Assembly (NCBI GenBank): GCA_933228895.1
Contig: OW121851.1
Span: 134,649,624 to 134,713,623, forward strand
Length of the DNA: 64,000 nucleotides
Source: Platycnemis pennipes
Taxonomy: Eukaryota > Arthropoda > Insecta > Odonata > Platycnemididae
Direction: 5' to 3'
The translations under genes and the position numbers were made by a program. Below the pieces are notes generated by a model. That model made no database searches. It saw only the letters and a program-made list of their open reading frames with translations, and had not been told where the DNA came from. This document shows positions 43,065-53,864 of this stretch, piece after piece (the stretch's first letter is position 1; every line of letters starts with the position of its first letter).

Positions 43065-43529
43065 AACGCTGGCGTTGTCGAAGGCAAAGATGGAAAAATA
43101 ACCGAAAAATGTGGCTTCGGAAATCGAAATTAGAGGGACGAAGACTTACAGAATTCTGCACACAACACAACAACTGGGTGGTGGCAAACACCTTCTTTAA
43201 AAACCACAAACGGAGAAGATTTACCTAGAAAATTCCCGGAGACAGGCGAAGAGGCAACAATTTCAGTGAAGGTGAGGTTCAGAATCCAGGTGAAGAACTG
43301 CAAAAGCTAACTGGGAGCAGCTATTGAAGGTGACTACTACTTGTTGATGATGAAACGCCAATTAAAACTCAAGAAACTGAAGAAATCAATGAAGAGCATG
43401 TGGTAAGTAGAGAAACTAAATAAACCTCAACAAGGCTGACCTTTCAGAAGGATGTGGAAAACAAAATATAAGAGGATTATCTTTGAAATCAGTGGAAAAG
43501 AGATAATAGAACATCAAAATCGGACTACA
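43065..43529 (+). mobile_element. LINE 1 remnant, 5' piece, unit C
   Basis: Endonuclease end and linker as in unit A 1570-2030. It is split by the CACTA-like insertion and continues at 52148. Confidence 0.72.
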
Positions 43530-43572
43530 CACTGTAAAAAAAGTTTTGGGTAAATACAATGAGAATCATTGG
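43530..43572 (+). repeat. Left terminal inverted repeat of the CACTA-like element
   Basis: Pairs with 52105-52147 in inverted orientation, 40 of 43 positions identical. Confidence 0.88.
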
Positions 43573-44764
43573 AAAATTTTGGTTGCTACGATTAAAACAA
43601 TAAATATCATTGGAAAATTCAGTCTCTGGCTTAAACATTAAATATCATTGTATTTTTCCAACAAAGGTTACTGTATAAGCGCCGAAGCCTTCCCCCACCT
43701 CCGGCCCCGAGGCTAATGGCTTTTTCCGAGAAGCCGATGTATGTACAATGCTTCGGACTTCTTATTTTCTTCTCCCCCTTGTCCAAGCGCTCCCTTGCTA
43801 TTGCAGTATGCCATGGCTTTGCCGTACGTCGACCACGTATTTGGACAGGGGAGACTTGTAGGTGTAGGTACGACTGGTTCTTTTCACACCCACTTTTCCA
43901 CCTCCCCTCCCCCCTTTCACTAGCAGTCCTCAGGCCCGTATTCATAGTCCCAGTCTCAAGATTTGCTTGAGATCCATTTGAGAATTTGTGCGATTCCGTA
44001 TTCATAGTCACTATCTCAAGATCGACTTGAGATCGCGTTGAGCCAGATTGGAGATTTTGCCAAGACAACGATGGGGCAGTCTTGAGCCGATCTCAAGACC
44101 AACTTGCACCAATATGGCTGATGGCGTAACACCGAATATCGTTTTTAGATTCATTTATATTCCATACGCTTCGACGTTTTGGAGTTATTTTAACTTATTT
44201 GTTGTTAACAATAAAGGCAAACCACATTTTAATTACTTTGACGGGTGAATACGATTGTTGTTATTTGTTTGGGATACCGCTTGAAAACACATTGGGTGAA
44301 CGAACGCTCGAGCGCTAATGCAATTATTCTTGGCTATTATATACTATTTTTTGTATAATTAGGGTTTTTGGTGATATTATTTACATTATTTGACGACGAT
44401 TACTCTTGTAAAGTACGGTCTGGTGCTTTCCCGGATCTGGTGCGCATAAAATTCACAAAGTTTTCACGGGTGCTCCACCGGGTCAAGACTTCATTCTCAC
44501 TTGATGTGGATATATCTTTTGGAATACGCTCTTGATCTTGGCTTCGCTTAACACAGGTAAGAAATTGTTCTACTAGATCGTTTCCCGTTGCAATTTTGAC
44601 CAATTTAAGTCACTATATTGGATGACGATTACGATCAGTTTCATATTTGTAACTCTCCTGTTTTCTTATATTTTCTGACTCTGACATCCTCGAATTTGAT
44701 TCTTGGTGAAGTGATCTTGATTTTAGATGGGTAATGGTCGGTGTTTTGTACCATGATTTAGGAA

Positions 44765-45020
44765 ATGATGAATTTTTTGGACGAAGATGAAGAGAGAGTA
44801 CCGAAGCGATATATTAGTGACAATGAGAACCCCATGGAATATTATTCGGACGAGGAATTTTACAGACGGCGCCTATGTTCAGAAGACACCGTTTGAAATG
44901 GTATTTACCTACTCCATTGTGGACATCGAAGAGGGCCAGTGAAACAGGGGTCTTCCAGTTCCAGAAATGCTACGACTGCTAGTTGCTCTAAGATTTTATG
45001 CAACCGGAGACTTTCTGCAG
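44765..45020 (+). pseudogene. HARBI1-like nuclease, amino part
   Basis: ATG at 44765 opens an acidic stretch with NENPMEYYSDEEFYRRR, the usual HARBI1 amino end, then hits TGA at 44894. In the next usable frame RGLPVPEMLRLLVALRFYA.. (44948-45020) gives the conserved helix block before the catalytic domain, ending at a CAG/GTGTGT donor-like junction. The DDE catalytic core is not found downstream, so the gene is dead. Confidence 0.8.
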
Positions 45021-45984
45021 GTGTGTATAAATATATTTATGCTGTCTGATTCACATTATATATTAGCGCTATTCTGATGCCAATATTGATAATTTTCCCA
45101 CAATTAACTTTTAGGTTTTGTGTTTGTAGTCAATGTACGGAATGAAAAATATGATTGCATAAAACATACACAGCCAATGCCAATATCACAAATGGAAGTA
45201 ATGGCATCGGCAATGAGTCAGCATTCATAAATTATGCAAAAAATGCAGTAGAAAGATAGTTATTAACGAGTGATTGAGGATATTTGGCATTATATGAATT
45301 CACTACCCATGGCAGGTGAAATAAATAGAAATACCTATACAATTAAATTCTATTAGCTAACAGAAAGTGAATTTAGTGAGTACAATACTGTGTCAATACT
45401 TTGTTCGTGAAGCAGGAAAACTTTATGTTGCAACATTTCTTCTTGTCTCTCCTGCCAGTGGTAGTAAGTTCACAGCATGTCCAAATATTCACAACTACCC
45501 TGCATTAATAGTATAATTAGAGAACACTGCCGATATTTAATATGTTGGTGTAATTAGTAATTTAAAAATTATGTGGGATTTGCACATTGGCTAGAATCAA
45601 AGCAGTCTTAAACATTAATAAGCTATGAGAATAAGAAATAATTGCAAAGAAAATTAAACAGAACCTATAATCGTTCATTAATTTATTATAAATTATAGGT
45701 TAATTATTTGGATAAGCACCTATAAAAAAGTATCAATTCTTTAGTAATTACCATAAGAAAATAAAGTGAAATGTCTCACCACATACTAATCATTCTTTAG
45801 TAAATATGTGGCTAACTTTCTTGAGTGTTAGGAAAACTAAACAGAGCGCAGCTCAAATGCATGTGATATTCCACTATATATAACGTAGTTTTAATTCGCG
45901 AAAGACATAAACGCTCTTTGGTAACAAAAAACTTATTTTCCAGGTGCAATTTAGCCAACATATGGACAAGGAATATCATTGAAA

Positions 45985-46100
45985 AGGAGTTCTGAAACAA
46001 AAGTTCCAGTGTCTTCGAAGAAAAATTGTAGCAAATATGAGGACAACACAAGTTTGTTGCTTGTACTGCACAATATTGGGGCACACTATCAAGATCTATG
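45985..46100 (+). pseudogene. HARBI1-like nuclease, carboxyl remnant
   Basis: Reads KFQCLRRKI followed by a hydrophobic CCLYCTILGH stretch, matching the RFPCL..K...ACAVLHN region near the end of HARBI1 proteins. Flanked by stops. Confidence 0.5.
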
Positions 46101-46304
46101 AAATGTAATGGATGACGAATCAAACACAGTACCTGTGCCCCATGCAGCCCAAAACCACCAGGCATTACCCATCTAAAATCAAAATTACTATGTGGAAATG
46201 TTATTAGGCAGTAGTTTATTCAAATCATTTTTCATTATAGGGTTGTAAATGAAGCAATTTTTACAATAGTTAATAAAACTAGGTTGTTTCAATTTAATCA
46301 ATTA

Positions 46305-46536
46305 TTATCTCTGAAAATGGTTACATTTGCTAAGTTGCTTTTGTAATATTGCCATTTGAAGCCTATGGAGTTCCCCTTTTCTCCTCTCCTCAACCTCAAA
46401 CGCCACTCTTTTTATTTCCTCCTCAAGCAGTCTCATCTTCTCCTTAGCCAACTCCACCATATATTTATGTTCGTTAGTTACTCGGCTTTCTAGCAGCAGA
46501 ACTCTTTCACCACTTCCAGTTTTGGCTTCCCTAGTT
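46305..46536 (-). pseudogene. Harbinger accessory protein, coiled-coil tail
   Basis: On the minus strand an open stretch of about 77 codons is rich in E, K, R and L with heptad-like spacing (VELAKEKMRLLEEEIKRVAF) and ends at TAA 46305. Such helical tails close the Myb/SANT-like second protein of Harbinger elements, which helps the nuclease reach DNA. The amino DNA-binding part is not visible. Confidence 0.55.
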
Positions 46537-47468
46537 TAATGTGGGTTTTGGCCTCTTCTCTCTTGCTGCACACCGATATCTTAGTTTTTTATCAGCAATT
46601 AATTTAAATATCATAATCTCATTGCAAAAGAAAATTGAGGCAGTTTCATTGATTGTTTACTAAAAATACGTCACATTGCTCTTATCTTATCAATGTAATG
46701 ATGAACTAATAGTGAATTAATGTTGTGACTTTCAGTGAATTCCCAACTTTTTTAAAGAGCTGAAATCCCGCTTTTTTTACCTACACTATATGTACAATAA
46801 ATGCTTGGTAATTTGAATTCCGCGGAACTCATGAATATCCCTAATTTTAACCAGTTTATCATTACGTCCATTGGTGCTATTATATATCATAGGTATTTGT
46901 TATAAAGGCTATACAATGTTCATGCTAGGCATTAAGATCATGCAATCTTTTGAGTTGTACATGGATAGTTAATCTAGCACACATAGGTTCTTTTCCTTCC
47001 GTTAATAAACATGAAAATTATGTTTCACCAGTATATTAGTCACCAGGTCATTACAACTCCAGCGATACTTCACTTCACCTAATTTTTTTTACAAGTTTCT
47101 GTTCAATCATAATTGATATTAATTAATGTGGAAGGCTATTTGTGCACTAATAATTAAAGCCACAAATAAAATTGCTGTATTATAATAGATGGATATGCTC
47201 GCAATTGAATTGAAGCTGCTTTTCTTCTACAGAAAAGGGCTTGTTTATTCCCGCCATAATTTTAAGTTTACTCTCACCGTTCTTGCGGAGTCGTCACTTT
47301 TTCCGGTATAAAAAATAACGATATCCAAAATAACCGCGCATCGCTGGTCTCAAGCCGATCTCAGTCTTGAGATCGCGCTGAGAAACAACTATGAATACGG
47401 ATGGCGGTCTCAGTCTCATCTCAGTCTTGAGCTGAGATCGACTCAAGACCTGACTATGAATACGGGCC

Positions 47469-48206
47469 TATGTCACGCTACCGCGTTCGGAATAAGACGT
47501 CAAAAAAAATATCGAAGATAGGGGTAAGAAAAATGTTCCCTCGTCCGGTGAGACCTGCTGCAATAGAAAATAATAGAAAAAAATGAGAATTAATGAAACC
47601 GAGACGAAAAAAAATTTCCGATGAAGTGAGTTGACCTTACGACCATTCACACGTGAGCCCACGACCGTAGCCACTCCACCAACTACAATGATAGTTTAGC
47701 CTGTGTTGTCTAAACTTATATTTGATCCGCTGATAATAATGAATTTAAATTAATTTTTTACATCTTAACTAAAGCCTATTCAACCTAACTACGACGTATA
47801 CCTAGCAGCCTTTGGCATTCCGAACATCATGAAAGGCGTAGCAAGGTTCGTAGTCTTCCAGACAGGGGAGCCACGACAATGTCTCCCAGACGTTTCTCAA
47901 TTGCTTAGTAGCAAACCCAGTGATCTGTATAATCTCGAAGAGGTATGTATTTTACATATATGTATATAAAGGATGAAGAGTTATCAACTATTAAGTGAAA
48001 TATCAGCATAAAAAATTCCGAAAAAATTTCTCGATGTGGAATATCTTGTGTGATGTTGATAACTATTAGGTGGTCTGCAGTCGCCTCCATGTCGTACTTT
48101 GTTCTTGCCACGGGCGCCGCCGGGCGCCGCCATTATTGTTTTGTGAGAATGTCGCAGAGTGTGCGTAATTAGTTACCGCGAGGAAAGTGACCTGTAGTTC
48201 TACAGT
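47469..48206. other. Spacer and possible promoter of the BEN-type gene
   Basis: GC-rich patch near 48108-48132 (CGGGCGCCGCC twice) just before the first exon-like frame suggests a 5' leader or promoter. No other gene. Confidence 0.35.
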
Positions 48207-51200
48207 ATGAGTGGTATGAGTAATTAAAAATCCTCTGAACACCAATATCTCCTTGTGAAGTACAGGGCAGACGACACGTTGGAAGTGATTGAAGATGAAG
48301 ATTTGCTAAGTTCGGCCAACGATGCCTGCCTAAAATTGAGGGCTGAAGTGAGAGTTAAATCTTACGATTTCTCGAGTACCCAGTTTTTGAAGCCAAAATT
48401 TTCAGGATATCAGGCAAGTTTCCATATATTTGCTTCTTTTGAAACAGCATTTTAACTCTAATGCACTTAAGTTATTGCAATGTTAAATGTGACTATATTT
48501 AATAGGCTGTAAACCTGAATTAACAATTGCCTGCTCATCGATGGGGAGCACCGGAAAGGGTTGGTTCCTGGATGAAGCAGGATCGCAGGAAGAGGAATGG
48601 ACGGCTCTAACTGGTACTTAAATATCAATATCCTGATCGTTTGCCAAAGTCCTAAGCCAACGTACTTCATTTATTCATACGATTGTTATTTTTTTCAGAT
48701 TTGGTAAGAGCTGGCGACTAAATAAAGGAGTGCCGGAGTCACTACACACGAATTAAGTAAGACGCAAATGGGCAGAGTGCTCATGAGAGTAATCCGTTAC
48801 GCATTACTTGCGAATCAAAGAGGCCAGTGTCTCAAGTTCAGCTCCCCAGCGTCTCACCAGTGGATGTGCGTCCTCCAGAGCGGGATTAATCCACTCCGGA
48901 TGGGGAATCAGAAGAAGACGAACATGACACTAATCAGTTAAAGTACAAGTGCATGCCCAAAAACGTAAGTTAAAATTTGAGAAAGATGAGGATGTTAATG
49001 AATTGAAATAACTTGCCAGTGTAGTGATGATGAATGAGCATATAACTTTCCTGAATATCCTTGGGGAAAGATAAATAGTGCGATTTGAAACCATTCTTTG
49101 GGTTTGATAGAGTTGTGTGTAATTTAAAGAATCACACTCCTAACATTTTGAATTAAAGAAAATATGACTGCGAGGAAGTGACACGTCACTTACATATTTA
49201 TTTAACATTTTTGCAGTAAAAGGTATGGGTTTTCACCAAGACAAAATTTGAGAGATTTCATTAATCAAGAAGATTTGGCTGCACAACAAAATCTCGCAGA
49301 GGTGTTTCTCTTTTTTAAAATTTGATTGTAATTTTTCACATGCAGTATAATCGTATCACTGCAATGGTATAAATATTTCAGTGTACTCTCTTTTGTTGCA
49401 TTACATGTTTAAGCAATGTTGCCATGTTGTATCAAAGATATTATATTAGTTGATACTGTGCTTGCACTTTATGGCATTTGGAAACTATACATATGACCTT
49501 GACCTTCAATTGAAATACTTAAGGAACTTACGAGTTCAATTTAGCCATGTCTGAAGTGTCTCTTAAGCAATTTGTGGTACAAAAGAAGACTAGTGCTACA
49601 GGTCAAATATGTCAGTATCTTTTTTCAACATGGTTACATTTATTCTTAATAGTTAGATGGTAGGATTGTAATTTCCCACTACTTTACAATATTTGGATCA
49701 GAGAAAGGCTTATTTTGTCGGTTATCCCATAAAAGTCCAATTAATGGCACATGGTCTATTACTCCCTCATTTACCTTAGTTTAGTTAGTGTTCATTTTAT
49801 TATGCCATAATATGTTCCTGAAGTAAATCACATTGTTTTAAGTCTTTGTTTTTCAGAAGCCTTATGGGTCATTTAGGACATCTTATTGGGGTTATTTTGG
49901 TTAATGTGGATTTTCTTGTGCAGATCATATCCTGCAATATATCATCTTTTTTTATTGTTGATGTACCATATTTTTATGTGCAATTTACAACATTTTATTT
50001 TAGTTTTAATTTAATTTTTACTTAAACTCATGTGCTCTGGAGAAATTGTACCTGAATTTTTGTTTATAAGATAAATACTCTCCTAGTCATGCATTTATGC
50101 CAATATTTCACCCCCTTCTCATGCTGAATGGCGGACTTTGTCTCTTTATTGCATTTTCAAAAGTCAGTAAAAATCTAAATGTTGGTCAGGAAAAAGTCAG
50201 GGAAATTGGGAAATATCAAAACCTATATGTTGCAGCAAATCTGAGATGTAACTTTTTACACTTGTTACGTGAATGTCAGTTAGTGCAAACTACTGCAGTT
50301 GTTTATTAAGCTGATATCTAAATGCTGTTAAGTTTTCTTGGGCTGCAATCATAGCAATAATTTTGGTGTTGAAGTTTTCTGTTATTCATGAATTTCTATA
50401 CTGATGTTTTAAATGGTAGTTGCAGGAATTGATGCCAGGCTCAAAAATATATTTGAGCAAGACGTCATACATGGGCATTAAGTCTGGAGTTAAGCACACA
50501 AGTAGGCTTACCATGGAATAGATTCTCCTAGAGGAAGTATTTACTGAGGATGCATTTCTCTCATGTTCACCATTGGATGCCAATTCAGGGAGTGGACCTC
50601 GGCGCCCTGAATTATATGCCCCAGCGTATAAGGCCATTTAGGTGAGTTTTTGATATTGATTATTAGATTGTATATCCATTGGGACAATTTTTACAGTATT
50701 AAAAATTTTAACTATTAAATGCATAATGGGAATATCATTTCCATTGCTATGTAAGCCACTTCTTTAAAAACTTAATTTATTAACAGTGCCTTGAGTATAC
50801 ATATAACACTACAATTCTCGTTAATTATCTCTTTTCCAGCCTAACTTTCCAGCATTAACATTCATATGAATATTCATGGTATAAGGAATACTGATAAAAT
50901 ACACATCCTTTACCACAGATCAAAATTTTCTTATCTTAGCCCAACTGTTATGAGAACAAAAGTTTATAATTTACAAGTGCATTTCAACCATCAATTCCCA
51001 ACTAACACTTAATGAAAACGTTAAGTAATTTTTTAAAGTGATGTGTTACAATACATTGAATATTTTTGTGACAATGAGAATGTGTGAAAATGTTCAATTT
51101 ATTACACATTTTTTGCAATGTAACTTATAGTGTGTCCCATTGATCGTGCGTCATTTTTGACCTATAATTTTAGACACTTCCTTTCAAACCGAATGGATGA

Positions 51201-51713
51201 AATTTGGTATCTGGCTAGAAAAAGGTTGTAAATTTTGTCAAGTCTAAGCAAAATATTAAAAATATGACCTCTTGACCCCAGAAATAGAGTCCAACCTAAA
51301 ATCCAAATTTTGCCTTATGGGCTTTCAATGTTAAAATACACAACATTTTTCTAGCCAGGTACCAAATTTCATCCATGTGGCTTGAAAGAAAGTGTCTAAA
51401 ATTATAGGTCAAAAATGACACACGATCAATGGGGCAGTGTATATTTGAATTATGCATACAATTGTAACTGCAATGTATTTTCTGTGCTAATAAAATATTA
51501 CTTCTGTCATTTCAGATGCTAGTATTATGATTGCCATTATTATACGGCCATTAATTTTCCGGAGGTGACTTTAAAGAATTATCATCATGGGTTGGCATCC
51601 AAATTAATTAAATTGAGGGAAGAATATAAATTTGGGGCCAGAGTCCTTCAGGAAGCATGGTGTGCTTTGTAAACCTATTTGTCTTTTATGCTTCTGTTAT
51701 TTATGTTAATAAA
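48207..51713 (+). pseudogene. BEN-domain-type gene remnant carried by the CACTA-like element
   Basis: Spliced layout. Exon 1 (48207-48413) reads ..YLLVKYRADDTLEVIEDED.. and ends at CAG/GCAAGT; an early TAA lies at 48225. A middle exon (about 48700-48963) is hydrophilic with PSVSPVDVRPPE and EEDEHDTNQ, one stop, and a GTAAGT donor. A third exon (50426-50641), bounded by TTGCAG and GTGAGT, reads ELMPGSKIYLSKTSY.. and LLEEVFTEDAFLSCS.., fitting a BEN domain, a DNA-binding fold in insect regulators. It has TAG at 50519 and at its end. A last exon begins after a TTTCAG near 51515, with AATAAA at 51708-51713. At least three in-frame stops make it inactive. Confidence 0.5.
51130..51439. mobile_element. 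MITE with about 100-bp inverted repeats (mariner-like)
   Basis: 310 bp flanked by TA on both sides (51128-51129, 51440-51441). The outer 100 bp at each end are inverted copies (CCCATTGATCGTG, GACCTATAATTTTAGACAC, CAAATTTCATCCA). TA duplication and length suggest a Tc1/mariner-derived non-autonomous element. The termini are slightly diverged (GTGTGTCCC versus CACTGCCCC). Confidence 0.75.
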
Positions 51714-51775
51714 CTATATTGAATTTGTATGTATTTTGTAGTAATTTATTACTTGAACCTTCACAGTCCTCTAGG

Positions 51776-52090
51776 AATTTTACGATAAGATTTAATGTTT
51801 AAACACTATTGGAATTTTACGATAATATTTAATGTTTAAAACTCATTGGAATTTTACGATAAAATTTAATGTTAAAACTCATTGGAATTTTACGATAAGA
51901 TTTAATGTTTAAAACTCATTGGAATTTTACGATAAGATTTAATGTTTAAAACTCATTGGAATTTTACGATAAGATTTAATGTTTAAAACTCATTGGAATT
52001 TTACGATAAGATTTAATGTTTAAAACTCATTGGATTTTTACGATAACATTCATAGTTGAAATCTTATCGGAGTTTTACGACAAAACTCAT
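51776..52090. repeat. 37-bp tandem array, subterminal to the CACTA-like element
   Basis: About eight copies of a 37-bp unit around CATTGGAATTTTACGAT and TTTAATGTTTAAAACT. The outer copies are more diverged. Related fragments occur just inside the left end. Such arrays are transposase-binding regions in CACTA elements. Confidence 0.85.
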
Positions 52091-52104
52091 TGGCAATTAT
52101 AGTG

Positions 52105-52147
52105 CCAATGATTCTTATCGTATTTTCCCAAAACTTTTTTTACAGTG
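52105..52147 (-). repeat. Right terminal inverted repeat of the CACTA-like element
   Basis: Inverted partner of 43530-43572, followed by CAGAAAGTAGC, which continues LINE 1 as in unit A. Confidence 0.88.
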
Positions 52148-53345
52148 CAGAAAGTAGCAAAAGAAGCTTTGGGGTGATGAAAAGTGTTCAATTTAAAGAT
52201 AAGGCTTCCATGAGAAGATTTATAATTGGAGAGAGAAGAAAATATAAAAATGTGAAAACTGAAGATAGGCATATTCGCTACAAATGAATTAGGAAGTCAA
52301 CTGTAAAGTGACAAAATCAAGGGAAATGTGGATGAATGATCTATGCGAAGAGGTACCATTTTAAACCTCGCTAATGGAAATGTGGTTATTGACTAGGGAT
52401 GGGGAGAATTCACTTCAAGGAACGGGCTGCAAGACGTAACTGCATAAGTGACAAGATGGAGAACTCCTAATTGAACATGAGGGTAAGTGAAGAGATGGCA
52501 GTAACATTTGGAAGAATTGTACAACGGAAGCAATCTTAGAGTGGACCTATTAGAAGAGGAATCTAAAGTCGATAAGAATAATTTGGGAGCTCCTATCTTA
52601 AGATCAGTATTCCACGAGCATAATACAAGATAAAAAAAGAAGTGAGGCAAGGATATGTACTGTCTCCCGTATTATTCCATGTCCACTATTGTTCAATTTA
52701 TAACTTTTCCACATCTATAAAGAATTGCAAGTAGTCAAAGAAAAATCTCAGGGAGTGAATATCCACGGGGAGAAAATTAGCATGCTACAATTCGCCGACA
52801 AATGGGCAGTCTTGGCGGAACAAAAGGAGATTTAAAGAAGGCACTAGGAAATATGGAGAAAACTATGTCCAGATATCTTCTGATGATCAATTAAAGGAAA
52901 ACTAAGGTATTTTTATGCAGTACGAGGAAGTAAGTCAGGACCAATGTTAAGATAGGAAAACAAAAAATCGCGGGTTGTGGAAGAGTTCTTTTACCTGGGA
53001 AGCCGAGTAACCAGCGAACGACGAAGTAAAAGAGAAATATCCAGTAGAATTGCTCAAGCGAAATGGTAATATTCCCAGAAGAAGATTCCGCTTAGCGCTG
53101 AATATACAAGCGTGGAAGTGAGAAAATATTTCACAACCGCGCATTTCTGGAGCTATGCTATATGGAAGCGAAGCATGGACAATAACAACAGCAGAGAAGT
53201 CCAGACTGGAAGCATTTGAAATATTGTGTTACCGAAGAATGATGATGATATAATGGTTCGATCCAGTAACAAACGATGAAGACTTGAAAGAGACGGGAGA
53301 AAAGAGATGGCTACTGAAAATCTTAAAAAGATGACGGGACACTTT
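52148..53345 (+). mobile_element. LINE 1 remnant, 3' piece, unit C
   Basis: Continues 43529 after the insertion. Shows the damaged FADD region (52790), YLGS motif (52995) and, unlike unit A, the carboxyl block (53060-53345; SYAIW.. and EAWT-like readings). It ends where a short unassigned spacer separates it from LINE 2. Confidence 0.75.
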
Positions 53346-53864
53346 ACACTTTACCTTTCTTTATTATTTTTCTGGTTGCACGGAGAGATTTCCGTCTAAT
53401 TTCTAAACCGTGCCTGCACAACCTCTCCTTGCCGAATATATGCCGTAACTGTATTCATGTTCGATCGCTAGGCGGCGAAAATTTAAAATTTACCGTTTGG
53501 ATGCGATTTTACAATGTCTTTGGATCTGGATATGGATCCGAGTGAAATTGAAGATCGGCGTATCTTCGGATCCGGCAGATCCGACCCGACCATCCCTATT
53601 ACGTATGATATGAAGTCACCAAAGTAAGTACGGATGATTTCAACCTATTCTCTGATGAGTTTTCTTTTTTTACCTCCGGGGGTTGGGAATAATCTGTGTT
53701 ACTACTAACTCCACCAATGATAATGTCAATATGAAATAAACAATGGCAAGGACAAATTAATGTCTAACTCTTAGAAAAGTATTTCCTTACTTTGATATGC
53801 TTCCAGAGCAATGATTTTTACCTTAATTGATTATGTAATGAGCCTAAATTCCATAAGAAGTGTC
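53346..53864. other. Spacer between LINE 1 and LINE 2, unit C
   Basis: No gene. Includes an inverted GGATCCG-rich patch near 53525-53585 with several copies of ATCGGATCC-like hexamers; also in unit B. Confidence 0.5.

Larger units (their letters stand above)
43933..47468 (+). mobile_element. Harbinger-type DNA transposon, decayed, nested
   Basis: The ends are inverted copies of GGCCCGTATTCATAGT, and each end has a second, internal CCGTATTCATAGT unit followed by TCTCAAG-rich sequence. Inside are fragments of the HARBI1-type nuclease (44765-45020 and about 45985-46100, plus) and of the accessory Myb/SANT-type protein (46305-46536, minus), the two genes typical of PIF/Harbinger elements. No matching 3-bp target duplication is visible (TCA versus TAT), so the borders are drawn from the repeats. 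Confidence 0.8.
43530..52147. mobile_element. CACTA-like (CMC group) DNA transposon, 8.6 kb
   Basis: Inserted into LINE 1 of unit C; unit A has the uninterrupted site around 2029. The ends are 43-bp inverted repeats with three mismatches starting CACTGTAAAAAAAG, and a possible 2-bp duplication CA flanks them. Inside each end lie subterminal repeats around ATCATTGG/AACATTAAAT (43590-43650) and a 37-bp tandem array (51776-52090). CACT(A/G) termini, 2-3 bp duplications and subterminal arrays are hallmarks of CACTA/Mirage/Chapaev transposons. No transposase was recognised. It carries a decayed BEN-domain gene, a Harbinger element and a MITE. Confidence 0.72.

Noticed and set aside
43631..44068. 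145-codon minus frame and opposite plus frames at the left of the CACTA-like element
   Set aside because: Crosses the Harbinger border at 43933, so it cannot be a native gene; composition follows the repeat.
45812..46165. 117-codon minus frame inside the Harbinger element
   Set aside because: Lies opposite the HARBI1 carboxyl remnant and has no motif of its own.
51776..52090. CRISPR-like array
   Set aside because: Units are contiguous without unique spacers, in a eukaryotic transposon end; it is a minisatellite.
43530..52147. Transib-type element from the CACTG ends
   Set aside because: Transib elements are flanked by 5-bp duplications and lack such subterminal arrays; here only CA is duplicated.
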